This document shows, piece after piece, positions 21,679-33,023 of a stretch of 64,000 nucleotides of DNA. Location: positions 148,655,025 through 148,719,024 of the forward strand of contig CM060962.1 of NCBI GenBank assembly GCA_030765045.1, written 5' to 3'. Within the stretch, counting starts at the first letter, position 1. Every line of letters begins with the position of its first letter. The translations under genes were made by a program, and so were the position numbers. Source of the stretch: Tenodera sinensis. Its lineage: Eukaryota > Arthropoda > Insecta > Mantodea > Mantidae. The notes below the pieces were generated by a model. The model did not search any database. It was not told the DNA's origin and saw only the letters and a list, made by a program, of their open reading frames with translations.

Positions 21679-23100
21679 GGTTGAAATGTGATGTCATGTC
21701 TAAAAAGCACCTTTGAAGATATGTGATTTTTCTTTCCTTGAGGTAGAGTTAAAACAGTTGTTCGCTCTACGCGTCTTACAATAACAAATAATAGTACAGC
21801 GGACAGAATCATGTTTATAAGTGTGTAACACACAAGGGTTACGTGTGAAATAGTAGATAGAGAAAATCACAATGGTAATAGGTGTTACGTCAGATTCCTT
21901 TTACTCGGTGTAATTCTTTTGAATAGAGGGGCAATACATGGCAAAACTGGACCAAATGTGTAGTAATGTTCACATTCTGAAATGTTCTCCTTATAATAGA
22001 TTGTGTTTAAGGAGAGGCTTAAAGCTCTTTATTACCTCGACATAAAATGTCGTTACAGAGCATATTTGCTGAGTTGAGAATCTTTTTTTTTTTTTTTTCA
22101 GGTAAGTTTAGAGAACGCGAGTTGAGCTGAATGTCCACTGCTAACATCGGTAATTACATAACAAGTAAGTGTGTAACTTTATATGTATTTTATGATCACT
22201 TTTGAAGGACAAAGATACATCTAGTCATTGAAGAAAAAGTTTTATTTTTTAACTTGTACTTCACGGTGTTACATTCAGCATTGTAGTTTGACTTGATATT
22301 AAAAAGTAGCTTGGTCGAAACATTTTTCGTGATTTTGCACTGCCATATACAAAGCATTCAAGTTCTGATAAAGATGTGTTGAGACTTAAAAAGCTACTTT
22401 TTCCCCTTGTTAGTTCTGCCACATTTTAGCGCGATTTGGAAAAATATTTGCTTTAACGGGTCTTAATATTTTATTAAATTTCCAGTTGTATCAGACTGGT
22501 ATGGCAAATATTTGCCACCTACATTTTTCTATGCACTCTGTAGTCATATAATGATATTTAATTCGACAAATTATTTACAAACTACATGTGTTTGGCATTA
22601 ACCATTTAGTAGTTCATGATGACCATAAGCATGGTGGATGTGAAAAGTTGGGTAGGCCTGGAAAATTGAAGGAAAGTAAAATTTGACGGGAGAGACAGCG
22701 AAATAAAAGCTTGTAAAATTCAGGATCTATACAATAAAAATGAAATGGAAAGTGGGGGGGGGGCGTTGGACGTTTTGAAAAAATTTTAAAAAGGCGATTA
22801 ACAGTGAAAACTACTTACGCGTAATGTTGGTTGTGGATGATGTACTAAGAACTAGCGCCGATACCAATGCACACCATAAAATATAGTACCTTAAATATTG
22901 ACGATTATCTATGAGTGTCCAAGATGTATGATAACCCTGGTAAAAACTATGAATGTGAATGTAACGCGATAACTAAAACCCCCGAGTACTAGTAAATATC
23001 GTTCTGTTGCAACATAAACACAAGGCATGAGTCCACGTGAATTTGTTTGTGTTAGTCGCAGATGATACGAACACCAGGTTATCGTAGAGGGATTCAAGGT
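21679..23100. other. No gene recognised
   Basis: About 1.4 kb of AT-rich sequence with poly-T at 22084-22098 and a G run near 22754. No element ends or credible reading frames seen. Confidence 0.4.
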
Positions 23101-23218
23101 CTGGCATCCCCAAGTCGAGTCAAGGTCGCTTGAGGGCGCGCTGGGCTGAACATTACACTTACTACTACACAGCCCAGTATATTAGTGCAGCGGTGGTGTA
23201 ACGCTACATATTAGTACT

Positions 23219-24590
23219 GTGGTGTCCTACTTGCGATGGCTGCAGCAATTGCACGACGAATCCGAACGTAGATTCGAGGACATTATGCCACTTGAGAAAC
23301 AATTTAAGTTATTTGCAACACCATTTTCAGTGGCTATCCTCGAAAGTGCTGTTGAACTGCAGTTGGAAGTAATAGATTTGAAAAATGATATTGAGTTATA
23401 AGATAAATATCAAAACAGAAAAATTATAAACCATTGCTACACCTCTGTAAAACGCGAAAGATTTCCTAAACTCCACAATCTAGCAGGATGCATGTTCGGG
23501 ACAACCTATGTTTGCGAATCACTGAAATGTACAAAGTCACGTCACAGAAGCCAATTAAGGGGGGATGTATGCGGTTGGGGTCAAAAAATTAATTTTGTGT
23601 TTATCAGCTTATAAATTACTTGGATACCATGAGAATATTATCCAAAAGTTTCAAGCTTATATTCCATCTAGAACTGTGTTAAAAATGTGCTTGTTTAGAG
23701 GGTTGCATGAGGTTACGCCCCCATTCTGTCAGATATCACTTACAAAAAACAAAGAATTACTTCCACTTTCTTTCCTATTTGGGCGGGCTACTTTCAGAAA
23801 GTACTGTTACCTGGTCCAAGAAGACTGTGGCAAGATGGCAATTTGTGTTTTGTTTTTAAACAGATCTGCTACAAGTTATGGTTACGGCCAACATTAAACA
23901 GCTTTTCCCAGGTACATAATGTTCTCATTTTTCTTTTTCAGTTTGCCGAAACTTACATTTCCATTATGTAAGGTACATGTTTCTCCAAAAGTATTTAAGC
24001 TATTGCACTGAAATTTTGCACAGTTATTAAAGACACCAAAATGCATTTTTCTGTGGTACAGAATTTTGCTAAAGTTCTTAGAAGGTAAGCTATTGGGAAA
24101 TACATGTGATAAAAATAATCCTAAAAACTAACAAGATAATAAAATATTTTTTAAAAAATAACCAAGACGTTTAAAAAAATTCTGTTCCACAAGATTTCTT
24201 ATTTACCTCTATGTAATGTCTGAAAAAAAGCTGAAAAGAATTGCTTCTGTAGTTTTCAAAAAAACTGTACCTTAATTTGATCCTGTATTTTACATATTTT
24301 AATCACCATAAATTAAATATAAAGTAATCATTTGTTTTGAAATTTTCTGGACATATTTTACATGTGGTCTTCTAACAGGGTGCAAAATTTGGTTATTCTA
24401 TCTCAAACAGAAGTGAAGTTATGTTAAAGTTTGTATGGGGCTGCATTTTCGCATACGTCCCCCTTCACGTCAGAGAAGCCAATTAAGTGATGAACACTTG
24501 GGTAGCTCACAAACAATAGTCCCGTGTATTGAACAGCTGGTGGAAAACAGACAACTGCAAAAATCACGGCGATTGTCGGGTGGCTAAGAA
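23219..24590 (+). pseudogene. hAT transposase C-terminus (GTF2IRD2-like type)
   Basis: 23219-23401 encodes LHDESERRFEDIMPLEKQFKLFATPFSVAI ... ELQLEVIDLKNDIEL, the signature RF-x-D-x-x-x-LE-x-x-F-x-LF-x-x-PF-x-V ... LQLE-x-I-D-L of this hAT group. After a stop it continues FPKLHNLAGCMFGTTYVCESLKCTKSRHRSQ (catalytic Glu in VCES), is cut by the 905-bp insertion, and resumes at 24465 with the same ...RSQLSDEHLGSSQTIVPCIEQLVENRQLQKS. There is at least one in-frame stop besides the insertion. The family has been co-opted in vertebrates, but this copy is dead. Confidence 0.85.
23560..24464. mobile_element. TIR element with a 23-bp direct flank repeat
   Basis: The left end reads GGGGGATGTATGCG and the reverse complement of the right end reads AGGGGGACGTATGCG: about 15-bp inverted termini with one indel and one transition. 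The flanks 23537-23559 and 24465-24487 are direct repeats of 23 bp with one mismatch (TCACGTCA(C/G)AGAAGCC, then AATTAAG). The insert splits a hAT coding motif, so the direct repeat looks like a target duplication. It has no recognisable gene; a 110-codon frame at 23565-23897 shows no family features. The superfamily is unknown; 23 bp is long for a DNA transposon duplication. Confidence 0.7.
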
Positions 24591-24969
24591 AGTCTCATAG
24601 ACTTTTATTTGAAGATTATTTTGTTTATTTGTATTGTTTACTTCATTGAATTGCATAGTACAGACAAGAAGAAAGTTTTATTCATATTACATTATTTATT
24701 TAGTTTATTAGTTTTATGCGAGTGTTTGTATCCCGTTAATTGAATTTCCTACCAATAAGATTTTATTTTGTATTATATTAGTTGTCATTATTAAAGTGTA
24801 TAAAATAGGTACTTCTGTCATTATTATGTAATTGACAGTAAAAGTGTAAGTTAATTTACACAATCGTAGTTCCGTCAGTGTAGCACATCTATTTCTTTCC
24901 CGCAACCGGACGGTCAGGGCTTGAGGGCTTTTACTTCCGCCCGAGCGTGCGGCCTGTTGGGGATGCCTG

Positions 24970-25309
24970 GTCTAGATCTAAGTTTCGATGGAGTATAGGT
25001 AAAATAAAAAAGAATATTTGTGTTACAGTCATTCCATACCAAATCAACACATTAAGTAAAATTTTTGTCCCCACCTTTTTGAACATTATTTTCAAAATCT
25101 CAGCACGACTAAGTACTATACTAATTGCAGATACCTATACTAATACAAATGAAAGAGAATGCTCTTATGGGAGTCCCCAAAAAGATTAAGTCCAGCATTG
25201 GGTGCAGAAACACTGAGGTGTCCTGCGGTGTTAGTCTAGCACAGTACGGCGTCCCAGTTCGAAGTGTGCAGCACCTTTTTTTTTTTCAGGGGAAAATATT
25301 ACCTACTTA
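24970..25309. other. No gene recognised
   Basis: Short AT-rich stretch ending in poly-T (25269-25278), which may be the A-tail side of the adjacent minus-strand LINE. Confidence 0.4.
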
Positions 25310-26215
25310 GACACCCACCGGGCGAGTTGGATTCCCGCCAACTAAAGAAGCCCTGCAAGCCGTGAGAGATTCTTCCTGGAACCACCTAGCGGTATTACTT
25401 CAGGAAGAAAGGCTGGAGATGGTCAACGTACTAATGGACCAATAACATGTACCTACCAGCGAAGCTATCACATAATGTACGGCACAAGCCACGCAGGGGT
25501 TACTCGACACGTTCGTCTTGCTCCTTCGCCTGGAGCATGGAGTTAATCATTCGGTCAATAATGCCCCAATTTTCCTGGGACTCCAGCATAAGTGGCAAGA
25601 CGTTATTGAAAGTGGCAACCTGACCAAGTCGGGCGTAACACCGATGGCGTATAGCAATCGAATGGGAGCAATGTAAGACCGTATGCTCCGGAGTGTCCAT
25701 TTGTGCACAGTACGAGCAGAGGTCTGTGTCAAGCAGCCCATGCGGTGCAGATAGGATTTAAAACGGCCATGGCCGGTCAAAAATTGGGTCACATAATATC
25801 CGACATCCCCACTGCCTCCGAGATATCCAGGGGACGGTCTCAGGAATCAGCAGCTTAGTCCATTGAGTCGTTCTTACTTCCTGTGTCCACTCCATCTGCC
25901 ACTGTCGAATGGTGTATTCTCTGACCAAGAGCTTTTGATCCGTAGCATAGGTGCGTTCTTAGACCAATAGATGTATAGGTAGGATCCCAGCGACAACCTG
26001 TAGAGCCTTCGTTGAGGTGAATCTGTAGGCACTACATATGCGTAGCGCAACCTTCCGCTGTACCAGCTCTAGCCAACTTTGCTATATTGCCTTATCTATA
26101 AAGGTCTTCCAAGCGGGCGCACCGTACAGCAGCATTGACTTAACCACGCTGTCAAGGATTTTTCTGGTACCAGGTTTGGGACCACCGATATTGGGCATTA
26201 AGCTACCCAGAGATC
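25310..26215 (-). mobile_element. R1-like LINE, 3' end of ORF2
   Basis: The minus-strand translation (in shifting frames) from 26215 leftward reads MPNIGGPKPGTRKILDSVVKSMLLYGAPAWKTF, QRKVALRICSAYRFTSTKALQVVAGIP, then RQWQMEWTQE, MTQFLTGHGRFKSYLHRMGCLTQT and DTPEHTVLHCSHSIAIR. This order (YGAP-x-W, QR-x-x-ALR-x-CSAYRT-x-S-x-x-AL-x-V-x-AG-x-P, LTQ-x-LTGHG-x-F-x-x-YL, and C-x-x-C-type H/C knuckle) is the C-terminal half of R1-clade reverse transcriptase. A 3' UTR-like stretch follows to 25310 with poly-A on the minus strand near 25278. Several frameshifts; 5' truncated. Confidence 0.8.
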
Positions 26216-26625
26216 GTCAACCAGAGGAAGGTAGCGAAGGACTTGCGTGTCGTGGTAGAGATGTTCTGTCGGTGAAGTTGTGCATTCTGGATGTACGTTC
26301 ACAAATATACACAATGTTTTGTTCTGGAACACTTTGAGCCTTGGACCTTAGTATGAGGAGCACAACCCCATATACTACTAGCATTCAGGTGGACTGGTCG
26401 CAAATGCTCTTCTGCAGCAACAGAGTACAGTCAACTCGTAAAGTGGATTTAGAATCAGATAAAGCTTATGGAGAAGATAATATGCTTCATTTAGTTTAGT
26501 GTTGATGTTGTTATGCCATGTTAACCGAGATCAAGGTGAACGCCCATATATTTTACAGCTGTTAAGAAGCCAACTATGGCACCTCCAGTCGTAAAGACGA
26601 GTATTTGTTGGAGTATGAGGTCTGC
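26216..26625 (-). mobile_element. Jockey-like LINE ORF2 fragment
   Basis: The minus strand from about 26625 leftward reads LTAVKYMGVHLDL, NINTKLNEAYYLLHKLYLI, then LNASSIWGCAPHTK, FQNKTLCIFVN and TTRKSFATFL in shifting frames. These follow the Jockey order VKYLGV-x-LD ... K-x-x-x-AY-x-LL ... RP-x-x-x-Y-x-x-x-IWG-x-A, then FQNK-x-LR-x-x-V-x-A. It is a different clade from the R1-like fragment it abuts at 26215/26216. Broken. Confidence 0.65.
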
Positions 26626-27261
26626 ATAAGGTGAAGAGCTTTAACTGCACTGGGATTGAGGGCAATGCGTCAGCGAGACAACCAGTGAAGAAAAATGTGA
26701 AAAATGTAAGGTTGCAATAGCAGTATCAGTGGAACGATGAAAAACAAAAATAACCGAATTGTCAGCAGTGCAGTACTTGCTGTAGGTAGTGCAGGCATAT
26801 CAGCAGTAGAAAATGGGAGCAATAATGCTACCTGTGACACATCAGATAGTATTTTACGGTGTGTCAATCGTATTGCATCGCACCAAGATGTAGAGAAAAT
26901 TGGCGGTTCTGATGGTAACTAGTAATTAAGGGAAGCAAATAATGTGGTAGGATAATGTACATGTGAGCACAATATTTGCCTAATTATTTATATTAACATT
27001 TCAGTTTGATAAACTAAATACATTAAATTTTCGTGGACTTTATAAAGAAGACTGTTGTGCCACACACATTGAGACGCCTGAGTGAAATCTAAAAACACCC
27101 TCATGTATGTTCTTTGACTCCGAATCTACGGATAATGTGTTCAGCAAGTCTTAATAATTACAATACAACATTTAAATAACATTTCATTGGTTATGTCACC
27201 GTTTAATTCGTGGAATATTCTTAATAAATGCAGCTCGTGATAGTCAATTTATCCAAATAAA
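26626..27261. other. No gene recognised
   Basis: Low-feature sequence between the LINE fragment and a hAT scrap. A 61-codon frame at 26737-26922 has no recognisable motif. Confidence 0.35.
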
Positions 27262-27459
27262 TTGACAATCACTCGTGGCATTACTTATGATAATACAGAG
27301 CTGGCCACATGTTTTATATTTGCCCCGATCACGTCATGCGAAGTAGATGGAGCATTTTCGCATTACAAACCTTGCTTGTCTGGACGTAGGATGAGTACTT
27401 TCATTTCAAAGGCTCCAAAGTACCTGGTTTTCAGTAATGCGGCTATAGACGAGAAATGA
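27262..27459 (+). pseudogene. hAT dimerisation-domain scrap
   Basis: FIFAPITSCEVDGAFSHYKPCLSGRRM corresponds to the hAT-A motif FKYAPITSCDVERSFSRYKSVL. The key V-E-R-S-F is changed to V-D-G-A-F, so the catalytic Glu is replaced. No termini are visible near it, apart from an M1 MITE 130 bp downstream. A more diverged family member than hAT-A. Confidence 0.65.
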
Positions 27460-27590
27460 TTCACTTTAATTACTTTGGGGTTTGTACAGTGATCGTGTGA
27501 AAGATAATTACAAATTGGTATTGTTTTACATAGCTTCAGGAAATATTACACCCCGCGTTATAATTTCTTGGATGTAAATGATGTATTGTA

Positions 27591-27862
27591 CTTGGCAAAG
27601 CCATGACGCGTATCGGAAAGAATGTCAAACTGCCCAGTTCTTTATGCGAGCTTATCGCACATATACGGCGAGACGGGTATGTACACTGTTCAGATGGAAT
27701 ATCTCCAGGACAGCAACGTCTCATATATCGGCAGGCGCAAGAGATAATCTATTTGTGTTTTATCACTGACTATACCTACTCCAAGTTACTGATATTTCGC
27801 TTTTCTAATAAACAAGATAAGCGACCGCAGCGCTCGACCACCGAAGTCAGTACGCCTCAACG
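27591..27862 (-). repeat. M1 MITE copy
   Basis: Starts CTTGGCAAAGCCATGACGCG after TA and shows the M1 blocks in order: GAATGTCAAACTGCCCAG, GCGAGACGGGTATG, GGACAGCAACGTCTCATAT, TCTAATAAACAAGATAAG, GCGCTCGAC, ending near CGCCTCAACG. It is in the reverse sense relative to 47442-47727; the last approx. 20 bp of the far terminus are diverged. Confidence 0.8.
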
Positions 27863-28538
27863 TAATACATATGCATTTACGAATGTCCCATAAGTCTTTC
27901 TTTTCCAGAATAAGTGTTTCCTTGACGACAGGTTTCTTATCAATAACTTAATTTGTTTTGAAACATTGAGAACTTGGAACCTCGCTGGTGGCAACCTGCA
28001 TAGGGCAATTTTATTGCGATCGGTACAACTTGCTAGTTGTGCTCATCAGTTTTTTATTGATGTCACTGAACACTAAGCTTGTAATAACGGAGTTACGCCA
28101 ATTAGTAAGAATACTTTATGAAGATATATTATTTAAATTATTTCCTCTATTTATGAGAAATCATTATTTTTAAATTATTTAAATCCTCTGTTTAATAAAG
28201 TATTATACCTCGGTACGTATAACTTGGTACAAATGCTTTTTCCACAGAATGTAAATGTCTACCAAATTTCATTGAGATCGGAGTATGTAAGGTTGTGAAT
28301 TGAGTGATTTGGAGTGGAATGACACTAAAGGAACTTTTAAAAAAAGAAGAAGACGAGACTTACATAGGGAACAAAAATTTTGCAGCAAATGAAGGCTAAG
28401 GAACAACTCTAGTAGTAATGTGATCTTGGAGTGAAATAAGACTATTTGTTCGGTGCTTAAATGTAAACCCTTTGAATTAGGGCTTCATTGTGTATATTCC
28501 TCATTTTGTAATTTTCTGTAAAAGAAGTTATCTTCTCA
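27863..28538. other. No gene recognised
   Basis: AT-rich, no element ends besides the target duplication of the hAT at its right edge. Confidence 0.4.
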
Positions 28539-28708
28539 ATGATAACTAGGGCTCGGAAGTTCATGCCCTAAAAACACTGAAATATGCATGCAAATATGCT
28601 CTTAAAAACTTGAAAAGATGCCAAGAAATATGCACTATTTAATTAAAACAATTAGTGCCCCTTTGCAGTAGACAAGACGAGTTAATATGAATAATAAATA
28701 AAGTTACC

Positions 28709-30225
28709 TTATTCCTTAGAGGTTGAAGCAGGAGTGGTCCCGCTGCTAGTATTAACTGCTAAATTACAGTTCCCAACCAACACTTTGCACAAATTTTCAA
28801 CTGTAAAACATCGTCTGTTGTCTCGCAAACGTGAAAAACTTCTCTCCACGTCACAAGATGTTATCGGGGCATATTTAAATGATGTTAACTGCATCAGAGA
28901 GAGAGAGAGAGAGAGTGAGAGCGAGAGTCAAATCTCTTGGTGTAACATGGTTTTCTTTTGAGGATGTCTCGAATATCCCACATCTGTTCATAACCAGATT
29001 TTTTGAAATTACATAATTCACCTTCTGTTTCACTTTTTGTCCTATGCTACCAGGAACCGAACTTAGATCACATTTTTATTTTTCAAAGACAGTAAGTGAT
29101 TCATGCAAAGGAGATCCTACAGCTTCCAATGTCGTTATGGCTGTTGGTAAGAAAGAAAAATGGGCAGATATGAAACTAAGATCTTCTTTTAATCCAGTGC
29201 CTGACAGAATATTGCACAGTTTCTATTGATGAAGCATCTTTGAGTCCAATGAATTAACAACCTCTTCGACTATTTCTATGTGCTCAGCATAATATAAAAC
29301 TGCATCGACCATGTTCCCCATCGAGTTAACACTGGTGCAGGAGGAAGTCGGATATTAGGTGCTGCTGATCTAAACAACTTAACTCTTTTAGGAGATTTAA
29401 CAAAAATTCTCTTTGTACGGGACACAAATCTATCTACCAGTGGGAAAGAATCACGTATTGTCTCAGAAATGTGATGAAGAGCGTGTGCCAAACAAGTTAT
29501 ATGAATTAAGTTAGGAAAAATACCTTTCAGTGTTTGTCCTGATTTTACCATATAAGGACCTGCATCAGTAACAAATAAAAGTAACTGGTCGTATTTGATT
29601 CCACATGGTCATAGTAATTTCAAAGAGTCCATCACAAACTGGATCATAGTTACATTGTCAGTGGCCGACAATTCGCACACATTAAGAAGATAAGCTGTAG
29701 TCTTTTGTTCATTATTTAAAGCACCCACGATTATATTAACAATAGAACGGCGCTCAGAATCAGGGGTTTCATCAATAGACAACCACACAAACTGATCCAC
29801 TAATTCATTTTGTATATTTGACAATACGTTATTGTAACAATATCCCACATAAGTCTTACGCAGTGGCACTTTCTTCAGGCGCAGGTTGTCGAGTGTACTT
29901 GGCAAAACAGTTTTTAAATGTCGGATTATTCATTTTGAACAAGGGAATATCAGCAGCTAAAAATGCTTGGTGCAAGTCATAGGAAAATTCAGTAATCCTG
30001 CTTCCTTAGTTGTTTTTGAACAGGTTCTTTGTTTGCAACTTTTCTGATTAAATTCTCCTTATGTTTTGCTGTGTTTATGTGCTGAGCTATTTAAAATCTT
30101 TTTTCACTCCATTTTTCTCGCACGCTCCACAAAACAGTACCCTATTATCTGTAGGTATTAAAATACCCGAAAACTTTCTGTAAATTATTTAATCTAGCAC
30201 TCGAAGTTGGTTTTATTTTCGGCAT
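28709..30225 (-). pseudogene. hAT-A transposase, copy 2
   Basis: Start MPKIKPTSSA at 30225. The best segments: 29905-29609 encodes LRKTYVGYCYNNVLSNIQNELVDQFVWLSIDETPDSERRSIVNIIVGALNNEQ (first catalytic Asp, SIDET) and continues past one stop with FVTDAGPYMVKSGQ (second Asp); 29551-29276 encodes CLAHALHHISETIRDSF, PKRVKLFRSAAPNIRLPPAPVLTRWGTW. The final domain FKYAPITSCDVERSFSR lies at 28880-28830, with five residues missing after SR compared with copy 1. An (AG)n expansion at 28897-28935 lies just ahead of it. Several stops and shifts, so not functional, but the copies together define the family. Confidence 0.9.
28897..28935. repeat. (AG)n expansion in hAT-A coding sequence
   Basis: Copy 1 has CTCTCTCTG here on its coding strand; this copy carries about 16 AG-type units. 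A microsatellite born from a short run in the coding sequence. Confidence 0.9.
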
Positions 30226-30857
30226 TTGAAGAGCTTTTTAACATTTTATATGCCTAATTTAATTTGGTGGGAACCAGTTCACAACACTTACGTTTGAAGA
30301 CCACGACAGAACTACTGGTGGCCAGGCAAGCGTTGCTATAATCGTGCTGCTCACGTTGACCTGCACTTTATCTTTGTTAATATAAACCTCTCAGATAACA
30401 CAGATTATTCTCTACGCACATACTTATAATGAAAGGATGAAAAAGGGATTCACTGCATGACAACACGACTCAACATTAGTTATCTCCACCTCGCGAGTTG
30501 CATCATCATGTGCAATACTACCTATATGAAAAATATTATACAGATGGAAAAATAATAAAAGAACATAAAAGTTATTAAAATATGCAATATAGGGGCTATA
30601 TAATTGAAATCTTCGTGAGTTATATCATGTGCAATAATACCAATATGAAAAATAGTATCCAGAGGGAAAAAATAATAAAGCATAAAAATCATTAAAATAT
30701 GTAATATCGGGCTATAATATTGAAATATGCATTTATCAAAATCAAGAAAATATGCAGTTAGGTGCACCATAATTCGTGCACATAATGTAAAAGCATACAT
30801 TTTTAACCCCTATGAAAAAACATGCAAATACATGAACTTCCTAGCCCTAATAATAAC

Positions 30858-31650
30858 CCTGGATGCCCAAATTTAATATTCCTCGCCTATATGCAGAACT
30901 CTTTATTAGGACGAGTTGATGAATGTAATTCTTGTTAGAAATGTGTGTAGTTTGACTTTGTATTATAAAATGTTTGCAGTACCTAGAGATTTCCAATTAC
31001 ATAATCAGTGTCCTAGTTAGGGATGATAAAGGCATGACGCGCTCGACTATGTGGCTCTTGGACATCATTTGTGCAGCACTACATATGAACGAATCATTAT
31101 TGTTATTATTTACTTACTTTGTCAGTATTGGCCTTGTGTTTGACCTTGCGCATGGTATTTTTCTACAGGTTGTGTCTCAGGATTTTCCGTAGAAGTGCAG
31201 AGAATAGAGCAATGCATGTCTCTTACATCTGTTTACTGAACTTCGAATGACTGCATTCCATACATATTTTCGGCAAAAGGTTTTCGGTACAAGAATATTG
31301 GCCAAATTTTTGAAGAGTGGAAAACTGTTCGAGTTATAGAAAAAAGAGGAAAAAGTAAGAAAGAGAAAAAAGATCAAAGCTTTCCGTTGCTCGTGTGTAG
31401 GAGACCGTAGTATCCCTCACATTTAACGTAAAGCGGTATTTCGAAACGAATCATAAGAATGCATTGCCAAAAAGGAGAGTTAGTGCTGCAGAAGGTCGAA
31501 ATTACACCTGAACCACTTCAAAATCTGCTTTGTATGTGTTTTTCATTTTTAAACACCATTTTCCTTAATACCATAATTCACTCTTCCGAAAAAGATTTTC
31601 AGGCAAGGCATTTCCCTCGTGTATAAAAACATATATTAATCACCGGTATG
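30858..31650. other. No gene recognised
   Basis: AT-rich with several small frames lacking family features. The right edge meets an M1 copy. Confidence 0.4.
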
Positions 31651-31870
31651 CTACTTGGCAAAACCATGAAGCGTATCGGAAAGAATGTGAAACTGCCCAG
31701 GTGTTAACGTGAGCTTATCGCACAAACAAGGCAAGACGGAGTGCATACACTCTGTTCTGATGCAACCATATCTTCAGGACAGCAACGTCCCGTATATCAG
31801 CAGGCGCGAGAGACCATCTATTTGTGTTTTTATCACTGGATATACGCCAAGTTATACCTTGTTCAGAGTC
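31651..31870 (-). repeat. M1 MITE copy, truncated
   Basis: Starts CTACTTGGCAAAACCATGAA and runs through GAATGTGAAACTGCCCAG, GGACAGCAACGTCCC and ATATACGCCAAGTTATA, then similarity stops near 31870, so the distal terminus is missing. Confidence 0.8.
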
Positions 31871-31947
31871 TTGAGACAGTGAAAGGGACAGATAAGGGCA
31901 TCGCGTGGCCGGCGCGTGTATACGAACCAAAATAATCCAAGGCAGAG

Positions 31948-32337
31948 TTGGAAGGTTTATGCAGTCATTCTGACACGAGTAGTGGCGCACAACAGAGCTT
32001 GCACCAAACACTCTTAAAGCTGTATAAATATGTGGCGGCCGTAACAGGTAATGCACCTGCTACTTATAAAGAAAATTTCGCGCGTGTAGGATTTGCAAAA
32101 CCAGTACATAAGCCGACGACACACATTACCCAAAATGTGTACAATTACTTTAAAGGAAAGAACGGCAAGTGTAACTCGCCGATTACACACACTGCAGCTG
32201 CAACTGCCCTTCCCACATGTACAGTAGTAAGAACTATTTATTTAGATATTCAGAAACAAAGACGATATGCGGTGAAAACAAAACCGTTCGTGAATTTTAT
32301 AAGAGTTATGGCTTCTTCGTGGTTCTTTGGAGGATGA
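31948..32337 (+). pseudogene. HTH-containing frame, transposase N-terminus-like
   Basis: A 129-codon open frame. The middle reads THITQNVYNYFKGKNGKCNSPITHTAAATALPTCTVVRTIYLDIQKQRR. The pattern (V-Y-x-Y-F-K ... T-A-A-A-T-x-x-x-x-x-T-V-x-x-I) matches the DNA-binding helix-turn-helix N-terminus found in arthropod DDE-type proteins and resembles the small frame at 4937. The first 40 residues are probably not part of the gene. No catalytic domain follows before the ATT tract. I infer a truncated transposon gene; an orphan exon is possible. Confidence 0.4.
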
Positions 32338-32621
32338 GGGAGAAGAAGAAACAGAAACTATAAGATACTAAGATTGAGTAAATGCCAATGCACATATTTC
32401 TGTCAATGCAAATAATGTTTCATTGTTCTGCTTGTATTTCCTTCTTTCGTTCTTTTTGTGGGGGTCGTATGTAGTACCAACTGTGTTGCTATATATTTAT
32501 ATAAGTACGAGAAAGGATTAAAAGTAAGGTAGTCCAAGTAAATGTTATCATGTATTCTAGCTTTTTATATTACTGTATAATATATACCTATCGTCCCAGC
32601 GTCAGAAGAAACTGTTAAAGG

Positions 32622-32624
<3 letters not shown>
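32338..32624. other. No gene recognised
   Basis: Short AT-rich stretch between the HTH frame and the ATT tract. Confidence 0.4.
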
Positions 32625-32687
<63 letters not shown>

Positions 32688-32800
32688 ATTATTATTATTA
32701 TTAATATTATTATTATTATTATTAATATTATTATTATTATTAATATTATTATTATTATTAATATTATTATTATTATTATTAATATTATTATTATTATTAA

Positions 32801-32873
<73 letters not shown>

Positions 32874-32959
32874 ATTATTATTATTATTATTAATATTATT
32901 ATTATTATTATTATTAATATTATTATTATTATTATTATTAATATTATTATTATTATTAT

Positions 32960-32990
<31 letters not shown>

Positions 32991-32992
32991 AT

Positions 32993-33023
<31 letters not shown>

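Larger units (their letters stand above)
23101..24969 (+). mobile_element. hAT (Charlie-like) remnant, split by insertion
   Basis: The left end CTGGCATCCCCAAG (23101) and the reverse complement of the right end CAGGCATCCCCAACAGG (to 24969) match at about 12 of 14 bases and are typical of Charlie-like hAT ends. The flanking 8-mers differ, so the target duplication is lost or the left boundary is wrong. It contains a C-terminal transposase part interrupted by a TIR element at 23560-24464. Confidence 0.6.
28547..30849 (-). mobile_element. hAT-A copy 2
   Basis: Termini TAGGGCTCGGAAGTTCATGC (left) and, reversed, TAGGGCTAGGAAGTTCATG (right); target duplications ATGATAAC (28539-28546) and ATAATAAC (30850-30857), 7 of 8 identical. 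Length 2303 bp, close to copy 1. The transposase reads on the minus strand and is the best preserved of the hAT-A copies. Confidence 0.92.
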
